Assembly (NCBI RefSeq): GCF_030717955.1
Contig: NZ_JAUZVY010000006.1
Span: forward strand, 239,140 to 303,139
Direction of reading: 5' to 3'
DNA length: 64,000 bases
DNA from: Alkalimonas delamerensis
GTDB taxonomy: Bacteria; Pseudomonadota; Gammaproteobacteria; Enterobacterales; Alteromonadaceae
The translations under genes were made by a program, and so were the position numbers. Below, in pieces: positions 1 to 9,263 of the stretch. The notes beneath the pieces are model-generated. The model was not told the DNA's origin and searched no databases. It saw only the letters and a list, made by a program, of their open reading frames with translations. Numbering within the stretch: position 1 is the first letter of the stretch; each line of letters starts with the position of its first letter.

Positions 1-8
1 GTTGGGCA

Positions 9-1145
9 TCACAGACCAAAGACAACTTTTTCGCTTTTCAGCAGCCGGCTGCTGCCATAGCTGAACAGGACAAAAAGCAGCAAGGTTAGCAGGGTGGAGA
101 CCAGCAATTGCGGCAGTGGCAGCGCACTTCCTTTTAAATACTCAATCATCGCTTGCTGCTGTGCTGCAATCGGCAACCATTGCACGTAGTCGGTGGCAAT
201 GTTGTAGGTGGTGACCATACTCAACGTCAGTGGAATAAAGAGTACCATGGTGACGTAGGTTTGCGCTTCTTTGAACGACTTGGCCAAAAACGAAACCAAG
301 ACTTGCAAACTGGCTGACAGCAGCGCCAGCGGCAGGCCAATCAACAGCGTAAACACCATAAAGTCGGCATTCAAACGAATGGTAAAGCCCAATTGCTCCC
401 AGGGCACCAAGCCATAAGCAAACTTGGAAACGACTAAAATGACCACCAGACCCAGCATGGAAAAGCTGGTAATGGCCAGCACTTTGGCGACAACCAGCTG
501 CCAGCTTAGCAATGGCTGACTGAGCAACAAGGTCAGGGAGTTGCGTTCACGCTCACCGGCACTGGTATCAATGGCCAGGTTCATGGCGGCGTAAAACAAG
601 GTCAGAATGATGGTCAGGGTAGCAATCCCCAAAAACATGCCACCACGCGAATCCGGCGTTGCCTGATCATGGATTTGCACATCCACCGGTTGCATCAGCG
701 CCGGATCAATACCACGCGCCATCAGCCGCAGTTGGGCCACCTCACTGTTGTAGCGCCCCAGTGCCCGCTCGATGCGCCGGATGGAGCTTAGCAAGCGATC
801 ATCCGAATGATCGGCATCCAAAATCACCGTCGCCGGCCGACCTTGCTGCATCTGTTGTTCAAAGTTATCCGCCAGCGATAGCCGGATTGCTCTGGCTTTA
901 CCTTCATCGCCATGAAAAATCTCCCGGTTGGCCAGGTACTGCACCAGAGCAGGGCCAGCTTCGGCGTTATCGATGCGGATATACAGCTCATCGTTCGAAC
1001 TTAATTGCTGCAGCAGTACCGCAAACAACAGGCACATTAGCACCGGGGTACCGATGGCGTAATACAGGCCTGCCATGACTGAGCGTTTATCACGGCTGGC
1101 ATCCAGCAGTTCTTTTCGTAATAAAGTGCGAATTAATGCGATCAT
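9..1145 (-). CDS. ABC-2 type export permease, NatB-like
   Basis: This is a 378-residue inner-membrane subunit of an ABC exporter. A membrane segment lies near residues 23-45, followed by a long polar loop to about 165 that probably faces the periplasm. Five or so further hydrophobic segments fill the C-terminal half, the layout of NatB/ABC-2 permeases. The gene directly upstream (1142-1876) overlaps it by 4 bases (ATGA) and supplies the ATPase, so the two are translationally coupled. NatAB of Bacillus exports sodium, but the sequence does not show the substrate here. The ORF is complete, ending with a TGA just inside the window edge. Confidence 0.85.
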   Translation of the reverse strand: MIALIRTLLRKELLDASRDKRSVMAGLYYAIGTPVLMCLLFAVLLQQLSSNDELYIRIDNAEAGPALVQYLANREIFHGDEGKARAIRLSLADNFEQQMQQGRPATVILDADHSDDRLLSSIRRIERALGRYNSEVAQLRLMARGIDPALMQPVDVQIHDQATPDSRGGMFLGIATLTIILTLFYAAMNLAIDTSAGERERNSLTLLLSQPLLSWQLVVAKVLAITSFSMLGLVVILVVSKFAYGLVPWEQLGFTIRLNADFMVFTLLIGLPLALLSASLQVLVSFLAKSFKEAQTYVTMVLFIPLTLSMVTTYNIATDYVQWLPIAAQQQAMIEYLKGSALPLPQLLVSTLLTLLLFVLFSYGSSRLLKSEKVVFGL

Positions 1146-1876
1146 GCTGCGATTCCTTCATCGGTTCCAATTAATGCAATAAATGCTTCTTCCAAATTGG
1201 CTTTGCCAGTACGGTCGCAAAGCTCTGATGGCGTTCCTTGCGCCAAAACACGGCCTTTGGCCATCACCACCACCTGATCGCAGAGGGCAGCAACCTCCTG
1301 CATCACATGGCTGGAAAACAGCACGCAATGCCCTTGTTGCTTCAGGCGCAACAGCAACTCACGCAAAACTCGGGTGCTCATCACATCCAGACCGCGGGTG
1401 GGTTCATCCAGCACAATATTGGTCGGCTGGTGCACAATGGACTGCGCCAAGGCCACTTTCATCTGTTGGCCCTGCGAAAACCCCTGACTGCGCCGGTCGG
1501 CAATGTCGTCCATCTGCAATACTTGCAGCACTTTGGCAGTCGCCTCCCGCGCATCGGCGGTTGTCATGCCATGGATCCCGGCAAAAAACTCCAGATACTC
1601 ACGTGGGGTTAATCGCTCGTACAGGCCAAAAGGATCCGGAAACAACCCCAGCTGCTTGCGTGCCTGCAGTGGTTGCCTGGCGATATCCAGCCCATCGATT
1701 TCAGCCAGACCACGGTCGGCTTTTAGCAGGCCAAACAAGGTGCGTAAGCATGTGGTTTTTCCGGCTCCATTGGGTCCCAACAAACCGGTAATGGTGCCAT
1801 TCTCTGCCTGGAAGCTCAGGCCATTTAGCGCCTGAACATCGCCTATTTTTTTGTACAAATCCGTGACTTTGATCAT
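1142..1876 (-). CDS. ABC transporter ATP-binding protein, NatA-like
   Basis: This 244-residue ATPase energises the permease encoded downstream. Walker A is GPNGAGKTT at residues 34-42, Walker B is NIVLDEP, and an H-loop histidine lies in SSHVMQEV. The ABC signature reads FSQGQQ rather than LSGGQ, as in several NatA/CcmA-type ATPases. It lies between the hydrolase gene (3 bases apart) and the permease gene (4-base overlap), so the three minus-strand genes may be co-transcribed. Assignment to an exporter is secure; the exported substrate is not known. Confidence 0.88.
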   Translation of the reverse strand: MIKVTDLYKKIGDVQALNGLSFQAENGTITGLLGPNGAGKTTCLRTLFGLLKADRGLAEIDGLDIARQPLQARKQLGLFPDPFGLYERLTPREYLEFFAGIHGMTTADAREATAKVLQVLQMDDIADRRSQGFSQGQQMKVALAQSIVHQPTNIVLDEPTRGLDVMSTRVLRELLLRLKQQGHCVLFSSHVMQEVAALCDQVVVMAKGRVLAQGTPSELCDRTGKANLEEAFIALIGTDEGIAA

Positions 1877-1879
1877 GAC

Positions 1880-3571
1880 TTACTCCTGACTCTGAGGCTG
1901 TGTTGACGCTGGTGCTGTCGGCATCGCGATGCCATTGGCGTTGGTCAAAAAGGGTTGACGAAGCGGTTGTTCCAGACAGCTGCCATCCAGCGCTTCGACC
2001 GACTGTTCCGAAATAAACTGACTGATTAATTTGGGGGCGCAGCGACTTTGGCTGGCGACGATATGGGTCGCCTCCGGCGCAATCAGATGTTTGGCATGAC
2101 GCATTTCAGCCATCGCAAGCTCAGCTCCCTCGGGCGGCGTGACCGGATCCAAGCCTCCGGATAGCAGCAATACCGGTATATCGGTGCTTAGAGGTTGCAG
2201 AAAGTCCGCTGCTACAGGTGTTAGCTGCCAGATCGGACAGATGTTGTCGACGGCTTCCATCCATTCATGGCCCAGATAACTGCCGCTGTAGTAAGCCCGG
2301 TTTTCTTCGGTCCAAAATGGCCAGTCTTCCGCGCAGACCACAGCGGTATTCACTCCGACGGACAAGTCGGTCACCATGTCCTGTGCCAGCATCAAACCGA
2401 CCAGAGCGCTGTAATCCCCCTGGCTGGCCTTTTCAACAGCCAATGGGATCAAAGCACGGGTGCTGTTGCTGTAGAGCCCAAATCGAAGCGCCTGCTGCAA
2501 CTTGGAGCGGGTTAGTGTCAGCTCGATGCGTTCAAAGGTGCGGGGATGCCGCACTTGTGTGTGGATGGGCGCTTGCTCAAGCTGTGTGATCAGCTGCTGC
2601 AACTGCTGGCTTGCTGCTGGAAATGACTTGCTACAAGCCGTTGAGGTTTCGCAGTCCCGGTACAATGCCGCTAAGGAGGCATCCGATGCCAGCCCCATAG
2701 CCGCAAAACTTTGCTGAAAAGGAACCACCCCATCCAAAGTCGCACTCAACACAGCTTCCGGGTACTGCCGCATGTATTCCTGCGCCATACGGGTGCCATA
2801 AGAGCCACCGTACAAATGAAGCTTATGGTAACCCAGTGCTATCCGGACGGCTTCGAAATCACTGGCTGCAGCCTGAGTGGTGTAATGCTGCAAATCAACC
2901 TGAAGCTGTTGCTGGCAAGTCTTCATCTCGCTGCGAATCAGTGCTGCCATGTCGATTGAAGTCTCATCGAGCGCAAACTGAGTGACAAGATCCATCGAAT
3001 CGCATTGCAATAATCCGGACCGGCCAGTGCCACGCTGGTCAACCAACACAATATCACGAGTCTCGCGGGCATAGCGCAACGAGTGCTCGAAGCTTGCAGC
3101 CGCATCAAAAGCCGATTGCCCAGGCCCACCGGCAAATGCCAGCACCGCTTCATGCGGATAGACGGGCTTAATAGCAGGTAACACGGCAAAATGAATGCTG
3201 ATGCTGCCCTGATCGCTGGCGTTACTGTCGGTTGATAGCGGTTGTTCAATACGTCCGCACAACATGCGATCACTGAGCCCCTTGGCATGACAAGGTTCCA
3301 GCGTGGCACTGCGAGCACCGGATAAAGGCTCAGCAACAGCTGAGGCAGACAACAATAAAGCAGCCAGCATACTTAGTGCCCGTCCAGAAAGGCGGGCACT
3401 AGCGCAGCGCACGGATGCGCTGCCATTTTCGGTGCGTGCTAACGCATTGAAAATGTGAGATAAATGGAAATCGCAATTTTCATTTGTCGCTCCAGAATAA
3501 GGGCAGGAGCCCGTTTCTGGATGAAAACTAGTTACTTGACTGAGGCGGCTTAACGAGGATGAATAGCGCAT
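1880..3571 (-). CDS. secreted alpha/beta hydrolase, TAP-like peptidase family S33
   Basis: This is a predicted exported serine peptidase or esterase of the tripeptidyl aminopeptidase/proline iminopeptidase type. The nucleophile elbow is GGSYGT with Ser257, the acid is the Asp in SGGLDPVTPP, and the His lies in PEATHIVAS; the oxyanion region is GGPGQS. A hydrophobic signal sequence starts at Met68 and ends near an AVAEP cleavage site. Start choice is hard. ATG at 3571 has a strong GGGAG Shine-Dalgarno, but residues about 15-67 are the translation of a dispersed repeat (3373-3531). ATG at 3370 gives a normal signal peptide but has no visible ribosome site. A repeat that inserted in frame between the ancestral start and the signal peptide would explain both facts. 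Confidence 0.8.
   Translation of the reverse strand: MRYSSSLSRLSQVTSFHPETGSCPYSGATNENCDFHLSHIFNALARTENGSASVRCASARLSGRALSMLAALLLSASAVAEPLSGARSATLEPCHAKGLSDRMLCGRIEQPLSTDSNASDQGSISIHFAVLPAIKPVYPHEAVLAFAGGPGQSAFDAAASFEHSLRYARETRDIVLVDQRGTGRSGLLQCDSMDLVTQFALDETSIDMAALIRSEMKTCQQQLQVDLQHYTTQAAASDFEAVRIALGYHKLHLYGGSYGTRMAQEYMRQYPEAVLSATLDGVVPFQQSFAAMGLASDASLAALYRDCETSTACSKSFPAASQQLQQLITQLEQAPIHTQVRHPRTFERIELTLTRSKLQQALRFGLYSNSTRALIPLAVEKASQGDYSALVGLMLAQDMVTDLSVGVNTAVVCAEDWPFWTEENRAYYSGSYLGHEWMEAVDNICPIWQLTPVAADFLQPLSTDIPVLLLSGGLDPVTPPEGAELAMAEMRHAKHLIAPEATHIVASQSRCAPKLISQFISEQSVEALDGSCLEQPLRQPFLTNANGIAMPTAPASTQPQSQE
3373..3531 (+). repeat. compound two-module palindromic repeat, copy 1
   Basis: Module 1 begins TTAGTGCCCG. 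It holds a hairpin (3374-3385 with 3391-3401), then a 7-bp hairpin CAGCGCA/TGCGCTG with a CGGA tetraloop at 3412-3415. Module 2 holds a 10-bp hairpin (3462-3471 with 3476-3485), then GGGC-AGGA-GCCC at 3501-3512, and ends in GTTTCTGGATGAAAACTAG. Order, orientation, length (159 bp) and end sequences match the copy at 57927-58083. It lies inside the N-terminal codons of the hydrolase ORF, antisense to it. Confidence 0.75.
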
Positions 3572-3831
3572 CTTGACTCCCTGATATCCATGGTTTGGTA
3601 AATGACCAGCCTGTGTTCAGAACCGGATAGCCAAACTATAAGGTGGCAGCTGCCCAGTGTCGCTTATCGAACTCTTAGGAATTCATTCAAAACATAAATA
3701 ATTTAAGCAATTGATTTTGATATATTAATTTTATTATCTAAACATTATGGGATAGCATCAGCAGAAACATTGAGTTGCTTGGTCGCTGGTATAGACGCAA
3801 CGAACACCAGGCTGCTTCAATTCAACCAATA
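3572..3831. other. AT-rich intergenic region, no gene seen
   Basis: This stretch lies between the hydrolase start and the ATP synthase terminator. It is AT-rich around 3680-3745. It should hold the hydrolase promoter, but I see no convincing pair of -35 and -10 hexamers, and no open reading frame or RNA gene. Confidence 0.5.
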
Positions 3832-3857
3832 AAAAAGCCACCCGAAGGTGGCTTTTT
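3832..3857 (-). terminator. rho-independent terminator of the atp operon
   Basis: An 11-bp stem, AAAAAGCCACC pairing with GGTGGCTTTTT around a CGAA tetraloop, lies 21 bases past the atpC stop and gives a U-run on the minus strand. Confidence 0.9.
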
Positions 3858-3878
3858 GCTGCAAGCGATTCGCTTTGC

Positions 3879-4298
3879 TTATTTGGTTTTGCGCAATTTG
3901 CGGATCAATTGCAGCTGTGCAATGGCTTCCGCCAACTGAGCCGCGGCCTCTGCGTAGTCGAAATCGGCACTGGCGTGTTGCATCGCATCTTTAGCGCGTT
4001 GTTGCGCTTCCAGAATTGCCTGCTCATCCAGATCTTCGGCCCGCTTAGCTACATCGGCCAGTACCGTGACACCATCCGGCTGCACTTCCAGCACGCCACC
4101 AGCAACATAGATGAAGTGTTCTTCACCAAATTGCTTGACGATGCGCACCATGCCTGGCTTGATGGTGGTCAGCAAAGGACTGTGGTGCGGTAACACACCC
4201 AGAACACCTTCACTGCCGGTTACCTCGACGTACTCAACCAGACCGGAATAGATTTTATCTTCCGCACTGACTACGTCCAGATGCACTGTCATCGCCAT
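3879..4298 (-). CDS. atpC: F1F0 ATP synthase epsilon subunit
   Basis: Epsilon is part of the central stalk of F1 and inhibits ATP hydrolysis. The 139-residue protein starts MAMTVHLDVVSAED, very close to the E. coli start, with an N-terminal beta-sandwich (about 1-85, including GVLGVLPHHSPLLT and IKPGMVRIV) and a C-terminal helical hairpin. An AGGAGG ribosome site lies 4 bases before the first ATG and 10 before the second in-frame ATG at 4292. It is the last gene of the nine-gene operon, followed by a clear terminator. Confidence 0.97.
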   Translation of the reverse strand: MAMTVHLDVVSAEDKIYSGLVEYVEVTGSEGVLGVLPHHSPLLTTIKPGMVRIVKQFGEEHFIYVAGGVLEVQPDGVTVLADVAKRAEDLDEQAILEAQQRAKDAMQHASADFDYAEAAAQLAEAIAQLQLIRKLRKTK

Positions 4299-4315
4299 GT
4301 CGCCTCCTCAGCTGC

Positions 4316-5704
4316 TTACTTCAGCTTATTCGCTTTCTCAACAGCTTCGTCAATGGAGCCAACCATGTAGAAGGCTTGCTCTGGCAAGTGATCGTACTCA
4401 CCGTCCAGGATGCCTTTAAAACCACGGATGGTGTCTTTCAACGACACGTACTTGCCCGGAGAACCGGTAAAGACTTCTGCCACGAAGAATGGCTGAGACA
4501 GGAAACGCTGGATTTTACGGGCACGGAATACCGTGGTTTTATCCTCGTCCGACAGCTCATCCATGCCCAGAATGGCGATGATGTCTTTCAGCTCTTTGTA
4601 ACGCTGCAGTACAGTCTGCACGCCACGGGCAACTTCGTAGTGCTCTTTGCCAATGACCAGCGGATCCAACTGACGTGAAGTGGAGTCCAGTGGGTCAATC
4701 GCCGGGTAAATACCCAAAGAAGCGATGTTCCGGCTCAGTACTACGGTTGCATCCAAGTGCGAGAAGGTGGTTGCTGGCGATGGATCCGTCAAGTCATCCG
4801 CAGGCACGTAAACGGCCTGAATGGAGGTGATGGAACCGGTTTTGGTCGAGGTGATCCGCTCTTGCAGCACACCCATTTCCTCGGCCAGCGTCGGCTGATA
4901 ACCTACCGCCGATGGCATACGACCCAGCAGTGCCGATACTTCGGTACCGGCCAGGGTGTAACGGTAGATGTTATCCACGAAGAACAGCACGTCACGGCCT
5001 TCATCACGGAATTTTTCCGCCATGGTCAGACCGGTCAGGGCCACACGCAGACGGTTGCCTGGTGGTTCGTTCATCTGACCATACACCAGCGATACTTTAT
5101 CCAGTACGTTGGAGTCTTTCATTTCGTGGTAGAAGTCGTTACCTTCACGGGTACGCTCACCCACACCGGCAAACACCGAGTAACCGCTGTGCTCGATCGC
5201 GATGTTGCGGATCAGCTCCATCATGTTCACGGTTTTACCAACACCGGCACCACCGAACAGACCAACTTTACCACCCTTGGCGAACGGACATACCAGGTCG
5301 ATAACCTTGATGCCGGTTTCCAGCAGGGCGTTGGATGCGGACTGATCTTCGTAGCTTGGTGCTTCGCGGTGGATGGACCAACGCTCTTCTTCACCAATAG
5401 GGCCCGCTTCGTCGATCGGCTCACCCAATACGTTCATAATACGGCCCAGTGTGGCTTTGCCCACGGGTACCTGAATGGCTTTACCGGTATTGCTGACGGC
5501 AGCACCACGGCGCAGACCATCCGTTGTGCCCAGTGCGATGGTACGTACTGTGCCGCCACCCAGCTGCTGCTGAACTTCCAGCACCAGACCAGCGAGCTCG
5601 CCATCAGTTACGTTCAACGCGTCATAGATACCAGGTACCGCATCTTGTGGAAAATCGATATCCACAACGGCGCCAATAATTTGGACTACCTTACCTTGAC
5701 TCAT
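4316..5704 (-). CDS. atpD: F1F0 ATP synthase beta subunit
   Basis: This is the catalytic F1 subunit, of normal length at 462 residues. The P-loop is GGAGVGKT at residues 151-158, followed by the catalytic GERTREGNDFYHEM segment. The DELSEEDK-like element of beta subunits is present as DELSDEDKTTVFRARKIQRF. It sits between atpG and atpC in the standard order. Nothing in the sequence is unusual for a proton-driven enzyme. Confidence 0.98.
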   Translation of the reverse strand: MSQGKVVQIIGAVVDIDFPQDAVPGIYDALNVTDGELAGLVLEVQQQLGGGTVRTIALGTTDGLRRGAAVSNTGKAIQVPVGKATLGRIMNVLGEPIDEAGPIGEEERWSIHREAPSYEDQSASNALLETGIKVIDLVCPFAKGGKVGLFGGAGVGKTVNMMELIRNIAIEHSGYSVFAGVGERTREGNDFYHEMKDSNVLDKVSLVYGQMNEPPGNRLRVALTGLTMAEKFRDEGRDVLFFVDNIYRYTLAGTEVSALLGRMPSAVGYQPTLAEEMGVLQERITSTKTGSITSIQAVYVPADDLTDPSPATTFSHLDATVVLSRNIASLGIYPAIDPLDSTSRQLDPLVIGKEHYEVARGVQTVLQRYKELKDIIAILGMDELSDEDKTTVFRARKIQRFLSQPFFVAEVFTGSPGKYVSLKDTIRGFKGILDGEYDHLPEQAFYMVGSIDEAVEKANKLK

Positions 5705-5736
5705 GTTGTTTCCTCAAATGTCTCAAAACTGTTCAC

Positions 5737-6600
5737 TTAACCAACCGCAGCTGCGCCCGATACAATCTCACTCAGCTCTTGAGTGATGGCCGCCTGACGC
5801 GCTTTGTTGTAAACCAACTTCAGCTCATCCATCAGGTTGCCGGCGTTGTCGGTTGCGGCTTTCATCGCCACCATACGGGCAGCGTGTTCGCAAGCCGCAT
5901 TTTCTACCAGCCCCTGATACACCAGCGATTCCATGTAGCGATCCATCAGCATATCGATGATCGGCTCTGGCTTGGGTTCGTAGATGTAATCCCACTTGTA
6001 TTTACGCTTAGGCGCATCGTGGGTTGGCAAAGGCAACAGTTGATCGATCCTTGGCTCTTGTTTCATGGTGTTGACAAACTGGTTGTACACCAAATAGAGG
6101 CGATCGATTCGACCTTCCAGATAAGCTTTCAGCATCACCTGCACGGTCCCAATGATGTCAGCCAGTTTTGGGCTTTCACTGGAACCGGCTTGCTGAGCCA
6201 GTACCTTGCCACCGAAACGACGGAAAAAGGCGGTTGCTTTGTTGCCAATCAGGGCAAACTCGGTCGCAACACCCTGGCTTTTCCAGTCTTTCAGCTCGAG
6301 CAGCACACGCTTAAACTCGTTGCTGTTCAGGCCGCCACAAAGACCACGATCGGTTGAGATAATGATGTAACCGACGGTTTTGACTTCACGCTCAACCATG
6401 TAAGGATGACGATAGTCCAGATTACCACCGGCCATATTTCCGACCACTTTGCGCATACCTTCAGCGTATGGGCGGGATGCAGCGACTCGATCCTGCGCGC
6501 GGCGCATTTTACTGACCGCAACCTTTTCCATAGCGCTGGTGATCTTGCGAGTATTGTTAATACTCCCAATTTTGCTTTTTATCTCTTTACCACCGGCCAT
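5737..6600 (-). CDS. atpG: F1F0 ATP synthase gamma subunit
   Basis: Gamma is the rotating central shaft of F1. The 287-residue protein has the expected N-terminal helix (KEIKSKIGSINNTRKITSAMEKVA) and C-terminal helix (DNAGNLMDELKLVYNKARQAAITQELSEIVSGA), which form the coiled coil, flanking a Rossmann-like domain. Length and ends match the bacterial family. It lies between atpA and atpD in the usual order. Confidence 0.97.
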   Translation of the reverse strand: MAGGKEIKSKIGSINNTRKITSAMEKVAVSKMRRAQDRVAASRPYAEGMRKVVGNMAGGNLDYRHPYMVEREVKTVGYIIISTDRGLCGGLNSNEFKRVLLELKDWKSQGVATEFALIGNKATAFFRRFGGKVLAQQAGSSESPKLADIIGTVQVMLKAYLEGRIDRLYLVYNQFVNTMKQEPRIDQLLPLPTHDAPKRKYKWDYIYEPKPEPIIDMLMDRYMESLVYQGLVENAACEHAARMVAMKAATDNAGNLMDELKLVYNKARQAAITQELSEIVSGAAAVG

Positions 6601-6655
6601 GACGATGTCTCCGTTTCATTCAACGACTAAGGGTGGCCAGGCCACCCATGTCTTG

Positions 6656-8197
6656 TTACCAGGTTTGGGTGGACTTGAAGGTCTCAACCACCTTTTTCAA
6701 ACCTGCTTCAATCTCGTCGTTGTAACCACCGGTTTTGTTGATTTCTGCCAGCAGCTCAGCATGCTCAGACTTGGCATAGGACAACAGAGCCGACTCAAAG
6801 TCGCCAATCTTGTCGGTCGCCACATCTTTCATAAAGCCTTTTTCGATGGCAAAAATAGACAACGTCATGTCCGCGACGCTCATTGGCGCGTACTGCAGCT
6901 GCTTCATCAGTTCAGTAACTTTCTGACCATGCTCCAACTGGGCACGGGTCGCGTCATCCAAATCCGAAGCAAACTGAGCGAAAGCCGCCAATTCAGCGTA
7001 CTGAGCCAGGGCCAGACGGATACCGCCACCCAGCTTTTTGATGGCTTTGGTCTGAGCCGCACCACCCACCCGCGATACCGAGATACCCGCATTCACCGCA
7101 GGGCGAATACCGGCATTGAACAAATCGGTTTCCAGGAAGATCTGGCCATCGGTGATGGAGATCACGTTGGTCGGTACGAACGCAGAAACGTCACCCGCCT
7201 GGGTTTCAATGATTGGCAGGGCGGTTAAAGAACCGGTTTTGCCTTTCACTTCACCATTGGTCAGACGCTCAACGTAGTCGGCATTGACACGAGATGCACG
7301 CTCCAGCAAACGGGAGTGCAAATAGAACACATCACCCGGGTAGGCTTCACGGCCTGGTGGACGACGCAGCAACAAAGAAATCTGACGATAAGCAACAGCT
7401 TGCTTGGACAAGTCATCGTACACGATCAGCGCATCTTCACCGCGGTCACGGAAGTACTCACCCATGGTACAGCCGGCGTAAGGTGCCAGGAACTGCAGGG
7501 CCGCAGCTTCCGAAGCAGAAGCCACCACCACGATGGTGTGGGCCAGAGCGCCGTGCTCTTCCAGCTTGCGCACCACGTTGGCAATGGTGGATGCTTTTTG
7601 GCCAACCGCCACATAGATACACTTAACACCAGTGCCTTTCTGGTTGATGATGGCATCGATGGCCAGTGCCGTTTTACCGGTCTGACGGTCACCGATCACC
7701 AACTCACGCTGGCCACGACCGATTGGGATCATCGAGTCAACCGACTTGTAGCCGGTTTGCAGAGGCTGGTCGACCGATTGACGGTCAATAACGCCCGGAG
7801 CAATTTTTTCAACCGGCTCAAAGCCGGCTGCATCGATTGCGCCTTTGCCATCGATAGGTGCACCCAGGGTGTTTACCACACGACCCAGCAGGGCTTCACC
7901 AACCGGAACTTCTAAGATACGGCCAGTGCTTTTAACTTTAGTGCCTTCGGTCAGGTCCGCGTACGGGCCCATGACAACGGCACCAACAGAATTGCGCTCT
8001 AAGTTCAGCGCAATTGCGTAACGGTTGCCAGGAAGCTCAATCATTTCACCCTGCATACAGTCTGCAAGGCCATTGATGCGAATGATACCGTCCGTTACCT
8101 GAACGATGGTACCTTCATTGCGAGCTTCACTGACCACATCGAACTGAGCAATACGTTGCTTAATCAGTTCAGCAATTTCAGTGGAATTCAGTTGCAT
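6656..8197 (-). CDS. atpA: F1F0 ATP synthase alpha subunit
   Basis: This is the non-catalytic nucleotide-binding subunit of F1, 513 residues long as in E. coli. It starts MQLNSTEIAELIKQRI; the P-loop GDRQTGKT is at residues 169-176, and the alpha signature PAVNAGISVSRVGGAAQ follows. It lies 14 bases downstream of atpH, typical of the operon. Confidence 0.98.
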   Translation of the reverse strand: MQLNSTEIAELIKQRIAQFDVVSEARNEGTIVQVTDGIIRINGLADCMQGEMIELPGNRYAIALNLERNSVGAVVMGPYADLTEGTKVKSTGRILEVPVGEALLGRVVNTLGAPIDGKGAIDAAGFEPVEKIAPGVIDRQSVDQPLQTGYKSVDSMIPIGRGQRELVIGDRQTGKTALAIDAIINQKGTGVKCIYVAVGQKASTIANVVRKLEEHGALAHTIVVVASASEAAALQFLAPYAGCTMGEYFRDRGEDALIVYDDLSKQAVAYRQISLLLRRPPGREAYPGDVFYLHSRLLERASRVNADYVERLTNGEVKGKTGSLTALPIIETQAGDVSAFVPTNVISITDGQIFLETDLFNAGIRPAVNAGISVSRVGGAAQTKAIKKLGGGIRLALAQYAELAAFAQFASDLDDATRAQLEHGQKVTELMKQLQYAPMSVADMTLSIFAIEKGFMKDVATDKIGDFESALLSYAKSEHAELLAEINKTGGYNDEIEAGLKKVVETFKSTQTW

Positions 8198-8211
8198 ACT
8201 CTGTTTCCTAA

Positions 8212-8745
8212 TTAGGACTGCAGCGTGGTGATAAGCCGATCCAGCTTACCACGGACCGAGCCGTCGATGACCAGGTCACCCGCTTGCATTAACATACCGC
8301 CGACCACATTAGGATCAACGCTACAGTTCAATTTTACGTTTCGCTCCAGACGCTTGGATAAAGCAGCGACCAGCTTTTCCTGTGCAGCAGCATCAAGCGG
8401 CTTGGCTGAGGTGACATCCACCAGCACTTCGCGCTCGTGGTCATTTTTCAATTCAGCAAAATGAACCAGAACCTCAGGCAACGCCTGCAGACGTTTGTTT
8501 TCAGCCATCAGCCTGATCAGATTCTGAACAGGCTGAGTGAGCTGATCCGCACAAACTTGATTGAACAAGTTGGCTTGGGTTTCTGCAGTGCTGTTGCTGC
8601 CCAAAAAAGCGATCATTTGGGGGTCCTTTGCGACTTCAGCGGCAAAGGTCAGCATCTGTTGCCAATCAGCCAATTGCTTTTGCTCTACAGCATAGTCAAA
8701 GGCTGCTTTGGCATAAGGACGAGCAATATTCGTCAAGTTTGACAT
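8212..8745 (-). CDS. atpH: F1F0 ATP synthase delta subunit
   Basis: Delta caps F1 and joins it to the peripheral stalk made by subunit b. The 177-residue protein has the N-terminal helical bundle starting SNLTNIARPYAKAAFDYA and the C-terminal family motif around VDPNVVGGMLMQAGDLVIDGSVRGKLDRL. It lies 12 bases downstream of atpF. Confidence 0.97.
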   Translation of the reverse strand: MSNLTNIARPYAKAAFDYAVEQKQLADWQQMLTFAAEVAKDPQMIAFLGSNSTAETQANLFNQVCADQLTQPVQNLIRLMAENKRLQALPEVLVHFAELKNDHEREVLVDVTSAKPLDAAAQEKLVAALSKRLERNVKLNCSVDPNVVGGMLMQAGDLVIDGSVRGKLDRLITTLQS

Positions 8746-8757
8746 GGCTCGCTCCTT

Positions 8758-9228
8758 TTACAGTTCCTGGACCAGTTTTTCCAGAATGTCGCTATGTGCA
8801 GCGTCATCAATTTCGCGTTGCAGGATGCGCTCGGCACCAGCCACGGCCAAGGCCGCCACTTGTTTGCGCAGATCTTCACGTAAGCGGCTTTTCTCTGCTT
8901 CCACTTCCGCCCGCGCCTGAGCCAGGATGTGATCCCGCTCTTCGTTGGCTTTGATGGTCGCTTCTTCGATCAGCTTGCCTTCGCGTTTTTGGGCCTGCTT
9001 GATAATAGCAGCGCCCTGATCTTTAGCTTCCCGCAGGATGTCTTTGGCCTTGTCCTGAGCGATTTGCAGATCTTTCTCTGCCCGATCAGTGTGGGCCAAG
9101 CCATCAGCGATTTTTTTCTGGCGCTCTTCAATCGCTGCGTTGATCGGTGGCCACACAAATTTCAGTGTGAACCACACGAAGACCGCCATCGCAATCGATT
9201 GACCTATTAGGGTTGCGTTTATATCCAC
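8758..9228 (-). CDS. atpF: F1F0 ATP synthase subunit b
   Basis: Subunit b forms the peripheral stator. One N-terminal membrane helix (about residues 5-27) is followed by a long charged helix to residue 156 that forms the dimeric coiled coil, with AEKDLQIAQDKAKDILREAKDQG as a typical stretch. Length 156 equals the E. coli protein. Only one b gene is present, with no b' paralogue. Confidence 0.97.
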   Translation of the reverse strand: MDINATLIGQSIAMAVFVWFTLKFVWPPINAAIEERQKKIADGLAHTDRAEKDLQIAQDKAKDILREAKDQGAAIIKQAQKREGKLIEEATIKANEERDHILAQARAEVEAEKSRLREDLRKQVAALAVAGAERILQREIDDAAHSDILEKLVQEL

Positions 9229-9263
9229 AACGAGCCTCCTTTAAAGTTGATGAACGAGGACTC

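Noticed and set aside
4757..5740. A 327-codon open frame on the plus strand opposite atpD
   Set aside because: It is antisense to a strongly conserved gene, rich in His/Thr/Gln as expected for a shadow frame, and has no known domain.
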